From positions 21,693,116-21,757,115 of the forward strand of contig CM037830.1 in assembly GCA_021234535.1 (NCBI GenBank): a DNA stretch of 64,000 nucleotides. Direction: 5' to 3'. Below, in pieces: positions 58,651-64,000 of the stretch (position 1 is the first letter of the stretch; each line of letters starts with the position of its first letter). The position numbers were made by a program, and so were the translations under genes. This stretch comes from Stichopus chloronotus. Taxonomy: Eukaryota; Echinodermata; Holothuroidea; Aspidochirotida; Stichopodidae. Under the pieces are notes generated by a model that was given only the letters and a program-made list of their open reading frames with translations, made no database searches and had not been told where the DNA came from.

Positions 58651-59698
58651 TAGAATTTGTTTCTTGTATCATCTGTTAGAAAGATAGTCCGAGCACTATT
58701 CACTGTTTGCCAGTTTGGGATGATTTGAGTTTTTCTAATGGCTCATAGCATGCTGGAGACGACCACATCGTATCCCTTGGGTGTTTTTTTTTTTTTTGTT
58801 GCTCTTTTCGTAGTGTGGTAGTAAAAGCTTTTAGCTACATTTTCTGTCCAGCGAAAAATGTCGTGAGACGTTCAAGATCCAGTCAATATAATGAGGCCCA
58901 TCGATTGTCGAGGATCTCTCACTGATAAACACTTAACCTTCATACGAGTGTGATTTCTATAAAACTTGACTCAAAAAAATAAAGAAACTGCTGCTTGCTA
59001 AAAATGTTTCTCATCTAGGGCTTTTACTCTAAAAATGACTCATTCATCAGAACATACCTCGTTACTGAAGGGAATGTTCTGTGACATAGCGACAAAACAG
59101 TGTCGTCAACGTTTGTCCGAAACTCGCAGAGTTGGTTTGGCATCCATGTTGAAGGGCCTGAAATACAATTGAAATGGCCACAGTGTCGAAATGTGTAGAT
59201 TGATTCGATGATCTTTGCTCAGACGAGCGGATTTATGAATCACCCTCGCCTGTCAGCTTGTCCTTCATCAGCTGCTGGACGATTTGACCCTTCCATCTTT
59301 ACTTATTCAAAGTTTAAGTGAAACATGAGTAGCCTAAAAATTAATGGTAAGCCTCCTGCCTTTCTCTGTTCTGAATACGAAACATTTACTAAAAAATTGC
59401 TTGATTGGCAGCAGTTTTATGCAAATGTGGCTCAGCAGTCATGCTACTACTTCTACTTCCTTTTGGGTTTTTATTCCTTCCTGTCTTCTCCTCCGTTGGT
59501 CATTGACACCTAGCTTTTCAAGTTTGTTTGGGGTGTAACTGTGGAAAGTAAATGCATAGCATGAATGGCCTGGAGCAGTTATGGTTATATTAACACTTAC
59601 TCCAATTTCAGCATCTTTGGTCAGGCAATTCTAGGGGGGAACAGCAACAGCTCTGCATGCATGCATGTCGTGTAGTTGCACATGTACTCGCAGAACGG
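58651..59698. other. Non-coding stretch
   Basis: No supportable gene. T-run at 58785-58797. Two overlapping frames at 59325-59538 are not convincing. Confidence 0.5.
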
Positions 59699-59929
59699 TC
59701 AGCCACGCTCGGGTCGATTACCATCTCCCGCCCAACAGTGAAAAAGGAAACCTTGTTGTTCCGTGCATGTAGTAAAGTAGGTCGATTGTTCGTATACTTT
59801 GGTTGTCATTCCCATTGAAGAAAACTGTCGACGTCGGTTTCTCACACCGATTTCGAATGGCCGAAGTTTACTGACTGTGAATGACGTCAGTCGGATTCTG
59901 TTTGACTCTGCATGTTTCTCGTCATTCAT
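59699..59929 (-). CDS. Coding-like 76-codon frame, unrecognised
   Basis: A minus-strand ATG at 59929 opens a 76-codon frame to TGA. Its codon use is the most gene-like in the window: mixed third positions and CpG-containing Arg codons, clearly different from the AT-rich flanks. The peptide is basic in its middle (contains EIGVRNRRRQFSSMGMTTK) and later has FHCWAGDGNRPERG. A donor-like GTAATC lies near the end (after GGGAGATG), and an acceptor-like ATTCACAG lies inside the first third, so an internal exon of about 150 bases is possible. No family is recognised. A perfect CRE lies within it. Confidence 0.25.
   Translation of the reverse strand: MNDEKHAESNRIRLTSFTVSKLRPFEIGVRNRRRQFSSMGMTTKVYEQSTYFTTCTEQQGFLFHCWAGDGNRPERG
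59882..59889. promoter_or_regulatory. Perfect CRE palindrome
   Basis: TGACGTCA is an exact full-site CREB/ATF element. It sits in a CpG-richer patch with ACTGAC 12 bases before it, which forms an inverted repeat with the GTCAGT that overlaps the site's right half. It lies inside a minus-strand open frame, so it may be coding sequence by coincidence. Confidence 0.3.
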
Positions 59930-62567
59930 GGAGGCTGTCTGTTTGTTGGACCAGGGGAGGGAAGGAAAAACTTAAGGTTGCACTAGCTAGGAATTTAAAG
60001 ATTATTTCAAGACTTTTGTAGTAACTAGAGTGAGGGGATCGAAAATGTTTGTGGTATAGAGAGCTGCTTCTGTCTTTACATGCAGATGATGCAGCTCAAA
60101 GTTCGAAGTAAAAAAGCTTGCTTAAAAAAGATTTGCATGCAATTTGAATTTGTATTGCCTGAGATAGTGAATGGTTAGGGTGTATGCCAAATACCTGTAG
60201 TGCTGGTACTTATTAAAAACTGCCCCTACAGTGTAGTAAATTTACCATTTGTGGCAGGTTAAATTCTTTTGTTTTGAGGTGGTGGGGGCTCGTTGATATA
60301 GGAGGTTTAGCTTGCAGTTTGAGAGTAGTTCTTCACAGTTCGTTATGTTGTAAATTTCATGAGGATATAGTATGCATTTGAATGTGTATGGTCATTTACC
60401 TAAATTTACTGAATGTCCAGGCGACTGTTCAAGTTCAGTTGAATGTTGGTTTAACTGTTGTAAGTTTGATCAGTGTTTTGATTTTAGAAATGCACCATCT
60501 GCATAATATACTTGTCGAAATACCCCAGGGGAAACCAAATCTTTCCTGAATATTTAGACCAAGTTGATCGAGAAGTTCGGTAATGTGTCATTTAATTCTT
60601 TTCTTCTGTGCTGGTCACAAGCAGCACGTAAACACCTATACTTTCAGCGAGGGCAGTATATATATATATATACACAAGAAAGAAATCATACACGTCTTTC
60701 GTTGTGTGAGTGTTTCGTGGAACAAATGTGTTCCCACAAGTCAACAATAGGTCGACAGATGCAGCTATCTGCAAAGGTTTACTGTGCACGTATCGGTATG
60801 GTGCACCGTGAATGTACACAGCAGAGTTATGGATGCACACTGATGTTGTCCCTCACCTGTTTTAAAATGAATCATATTTATGCATAAAACATGACAAGAG
60901 CAGTCGAATCATGACGTGGATGTTAGAAAACACTGCTCAATCCACTCACTTCGCGAATTCCAGAATCTTCGCAAATGTCAACTCTCACTTTTTCACGAAC
61001 CATGAAAATCATCCTTGTACTTTTCCAGCGGTAGTCGAAAAAATCATTAATAATTGCAGCTGTACTGCCGTCCTGTACCTCTGGTAACTCCGGAGTCAAC
61101 GTACTCAGTGAACGGCTTAAAAGTGTATCCAAACTTGACAAATATTGTCCGATGCGCCATAAAGCGTAAAATCTCTGCAATTTTTTTTTTCTTTTTATGA
61201 TATTGGCGTATTTGAGATGTCAGGCAGATTACACCCTTAGGGCATGCATGCAGGATTCATTCAAAATACCCCCTTCATCGGTCGAGGGGTGGATTAGGCT
61301 GGCATCACCACTGATTAAAAGTTCTATGAAGTTGTCATTCTTACAAAGCCCCCAAATATAATGGCTGTTTGCTTAAGGCTCTGCAGAGCTGCTTTGTAAT
61401 CCGGAAAGAAAATGGGCACCTTCCTGAGAATTTGAAATAAGAAAAGTGAATGAAAGTGGAAGAAACCGTTGTGTCGTCCCAGGAAGGAATTTTAATTTCC
61501 TTTGAGCTTCCGTGGTGAAGAATCTGTGTAGTAGGGATGGTGATAGTAGACGAGCGGTTAAAAAATGCTATGTTGGTACTAGTGCAGTCACTGTGGAACT
61601 GTGTTTGAAAGAGGCATGTGCCGTAAGTACTACGAAATGTGACATTGAGGCTGGTGAGCCCTTTTCGTGATTTTCGATGAAAGTATAGATTATGCTGATC
61701 TTTGAAGGTCAAGCAAACCAAGAAGATGCAGCTCTGTTAGGCACACACCGTTGCAATTACATGTAGCTGAAAATGCACAGTCTTTGTATTTTTAAGGTAA
61801 AATTTGCCAATTTTGACTGAGCCAGAGAAAAATATATATATCATGAGATCATAACACTACTAAATGACACATTTACTTTCAATATCTCATTGGCGTTTAA
61901 AAGTTTTATGAAACTTGCCACAATGAAGAAACTGCCATCTTCTTTCCTTCTCTTGTTCATCCACTTAAATGTCAAACTAAGTGACACATAGGCCAAAAAA
62001 AAAAGAAAAAAGATCCACTATGTCAGTATAGACTGTTGCCTCTTTGATTCATAATTTGAGTTTCCAGTATTTACATGGGTTTGTTCGGAAGATCTCTCCC
62101 CCTCAGAACTTTGAAATTCAGTATCTACTTTAGTTTCGTAAACATGTTTGTAAAGAATGCAGTATTGGAAGAAAGATGAGATTTCGACCCTTTGTGAAGT
62201 AAACATTTGTGTGTATAGTAGAGACTTGAATGGCAATTGTCGATGTGTAGAGCATGCACTCTTCCCACAGCCACTTAGTCGTACAAGTAGTCTACCGTGT
62301 GTGGACTAACACTTCTCAGGGGAAAGCAAATTTGACCTCTCGTGATTATTCAAATTATCATTCAGTCCTCTCATATGTATGAAATAAAGTGGAAACTCAG
62401 TTTAAGATCCTACCTGCATTTGCTAAGCTGGTTGCTATGGTGATGATCAAATCAAAATCAGTAGAATTACTTCACAGCCCAAAATACAGAATAGTGAAGC
62501 CAGAGATGCAGAGAAACTGTAACTTAATCCACTTAATGTCAATCAAGTAGGGTCTTAATTCCTGCAG
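59930..62567. other. Non-coding stretch with short (TA)n
   Basis: No confident gene. A short (TA)7 run lies at 60657-60670 and a T-run at 61180-61189. A 126-codon minus-strand frame (61341-61721) and overlapping frames at 60564-60887 lack splice context or motifs. Confidence 0.5.
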
Positions 62568-62689
62568 GTGTCGGCGGCGAACCTGCCGGGGCTCGTCTCC
62601 GAGTCTCCTCCTGGTATAAATGACAGCTCTTCTCCGCTCTACTAAGTCGGTCGGCGATGAGTGAGCCACCTATGTGTCATGCTGCGAAG
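62568..62689 (+). other. Candidate cassette or terminal exon, GC-rich
   Basis: A TTAATTCCTGCAG acceptor ends at 62567 and a donor (GCGAAG then GTAACG) begins at 62690. The 122-base segment between is strikingly GC-rich for the window. From the first base, a frame with G/C-rich codons is open for 25 codons (begins VSAANLPGLVSESPPG) and stops at TAA 62643-62645. This makes it a possible last coding exon, or a cassette exon that truncates a protein. Alternatively, TATAAAT at 62615-62621 could be a TATA box, with an ATG at 62657 opening an 11-codon frame that ends exactly at the donor. The minus strand carries an arginine-rich open frame here. The readings cannot be separated without RNA data. 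Confidence 0.28.
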
Positions 62690-64000
62690 GTAACGACTCT
62701 GCAATCGCCTTCATCTCTCGTTAGAAGAGAGAAAACTGTGTAAATTGCAGAAAGAGTATCTGGGGCACAAGTCACGATATCAGTTTACTTCGAAGGGGCC
62801 ATTCTCAAATTGTCACGGTCAACTATTTGCCCATATAAGGAAATTGAGGTCAAAGTGGGATGTTCAGCCTGCTTGTAGAATGAAATATTTAGTGTGATCG
62901 TATTTTTTCCCTGCCATTGACTGGAAAGAGCTGCATACTGTAGTATCAGGCTTCGTGTTGAAGCTTAGTACCTACTCATATTCTGTGTTTCCGACACTTG
63001 TCGGAATCAAATAGAGGGGAATCATCCGCAAAAATTGCAGAATGTGCTGATTTTTGTTCAAAATACACCATTTTGCTGTATCATCCACCCTCACCTGATG
63101 TTATGCAAGATCCATTAAAAATGTATAGTGGAGATTGAAAATCATTCAAGAAGCATTTGATGAGAATCGTTAAGTTTTTTCAAAGTCTGTCAGAATGTTT
63201 TGTATCTGTGGGGGAAATTTGACAATCACACACCTCAGAGTGTTAGTGCCAATTGAAGTAAAGTCATTAGTTACACGTTAAAAATGTAATATGTTGGATT
63301 GTTTGGTGAACAGAGGTGGAGGACTGGTGACACAGCTCAAAATCTGCTTCTTTTTTTCAAAATGTGTCACAAATTGTAACGCAATGCTGTTTTGGTGTCG
63401 TGATAGTACAAAAAAACTTTTCCTGCTGTTGTCGATGAAACATATCAAATTTGCTCAATATTTTATCCACTCACAAAGCTCAAGGTTTTGGTCTGTAGTG
63501 TGTGTTTTGAGTTGCGTGTCAATGCAAACTTTGTCGTAAACTCAAAAATTACTTCACGCCTCACTTACCTGTCTCAACTGAACAACTGCACTGTCATTTC
63601 AATGAAGAGTGCTGGTAATATTATCAACATCTCTGTTGCCATCCTTTCTAGTGCTAGAGCCTCCTCCCCATTCTTCTATCCTATGTGCTAGAAGTGTGGA
63701 TACAGTCTTTTGAAAGTTCGACAGATCTATGGATATATCTTACTTTATTTCCTTCATCTGGTATTCCTTGACTTGCTGGACATCAACTTAAATTCTCAGT
63801 AAATGTGACAAAGAGATGTAATTTTCCATCTCTTGCAGGCGGCTTATCTTTCATTTTCACTTCCACTTTCTTAATCAGTGTTTACTTTTACCATACTTGT
63901 CTGCACAGCAAAAATATGTATCTTGAATTGCCAGTCAGTGTAGATCTGAAGCTCTTTGTGTATGTAACATTGATCCGTTAAGGAATGTAAGGTGTGCCTT
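62690..64000. other. Non-coding stretch to window end
   Basis: No supportable gene. Two open frames at 63291-63539 and 63488-63691 are AT-rich and lack motifs. No repeat is recognised. Confidence 0.5.

Noticed and set aside
1..64000. CRISPR array, operon, phage or bacterial defence system
   Set aside because: There are no regularly spaced direct repeats, no ribosome-binding-site-led gene clusters and no long dense ORFs. The sequence has animal intron-like texture.
1..64000. Conserved microRNA genes
   Set aside because: I looked for several widely conserved mature microRNA sequences by eye and saw none with a paired arm. A covariance-model search would be decisive.

Overview
This 64 kb window looks like non-coding DNA from a large-intron animal genome, with no bacterial-style genes. 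It is AT-rich. Stops are frequent in all six frames, mononucleotide runs and pyrimidine tracts are common, and there are long microsatellites, palindromic mobile-element remnants and scattered splice-site-like motifs. The repeat texture would fit a marine invertebrate, perhaps an echinoderm or another deuterostome. That is an impression, not a demonstration. No rRNA, tRNA, CRISPR array, operon or recognisable transposase or reverse transcriptase was found. No open frame could be matched to a known protein family by eye, so every protein-level entry is a candidate. Layout from left to right: 1-9.4 kb is mostly featureless, with a GGGGTTCG palindrome inside an inverted repeat near 1.5 kb. From 9.4 to 17.6 kb there are small open frames, a nested palindrome at 11.5 kb, a (GAT)n array at 13.7 kb and a minus-strand secreted-protein-like frame at 15.7-16.0 kb. 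From 17.6 to 24 kb there is a cluster of exon-like frames: an acceptor-led frame at 17.67 kb, a phase-0 minus-strand exon at 21.15-21.31 kb, and others at 20.0, 22.1, 22.4 and 23.6 kb. A ~195 bp tandem duplication lies at 21.6-22.0 kb. From 26.1 to 26.7 kb lie two copies of a foldback repeat whose other copies are at 46.2 and 51.4 kb. From 34.1 to 35.1 kb a 22 bp minisatellite is followed by a 369 bp element with terminal inverted repeats flanked by TTAA. From 39.7 to 41.2 kb a promoter-like cluster (nested inverted repeat, inverted CCAAT, CACGTG, TATA-like box) is followed by a 218-codon frame interrupted by one stop. A perfect 137 bp (GTAT)n array is at 45.7 kb and the longest uninterrupted frame (190 codons) at 47.4 kb. 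From 52 to 62.7 kb there are several CpG-richer islands: an ETS+YY1-like start-site candidate at 52.7 kb, a TATAAAT box at 53.9 kb, exon candidates at 55.3, 56.7-57.1 and 62.57 kb, a minus-strand neuropeptide-precursor-like frame at 58.4 kb, and a coding-like minus-strand frame with a perfect CRE at 59.7-59.9 kb. The best-supported observations are the foldback family, whose loop is inverted in one copy relative to two others, and the TTAA-flanked element, because both can be read directly from the bases. The most interesting but least certain are the small secreted-peptide frames and the exon candidates. They need transcript data or cross-species alignment. No pathway or joint function can be assigned to this window.
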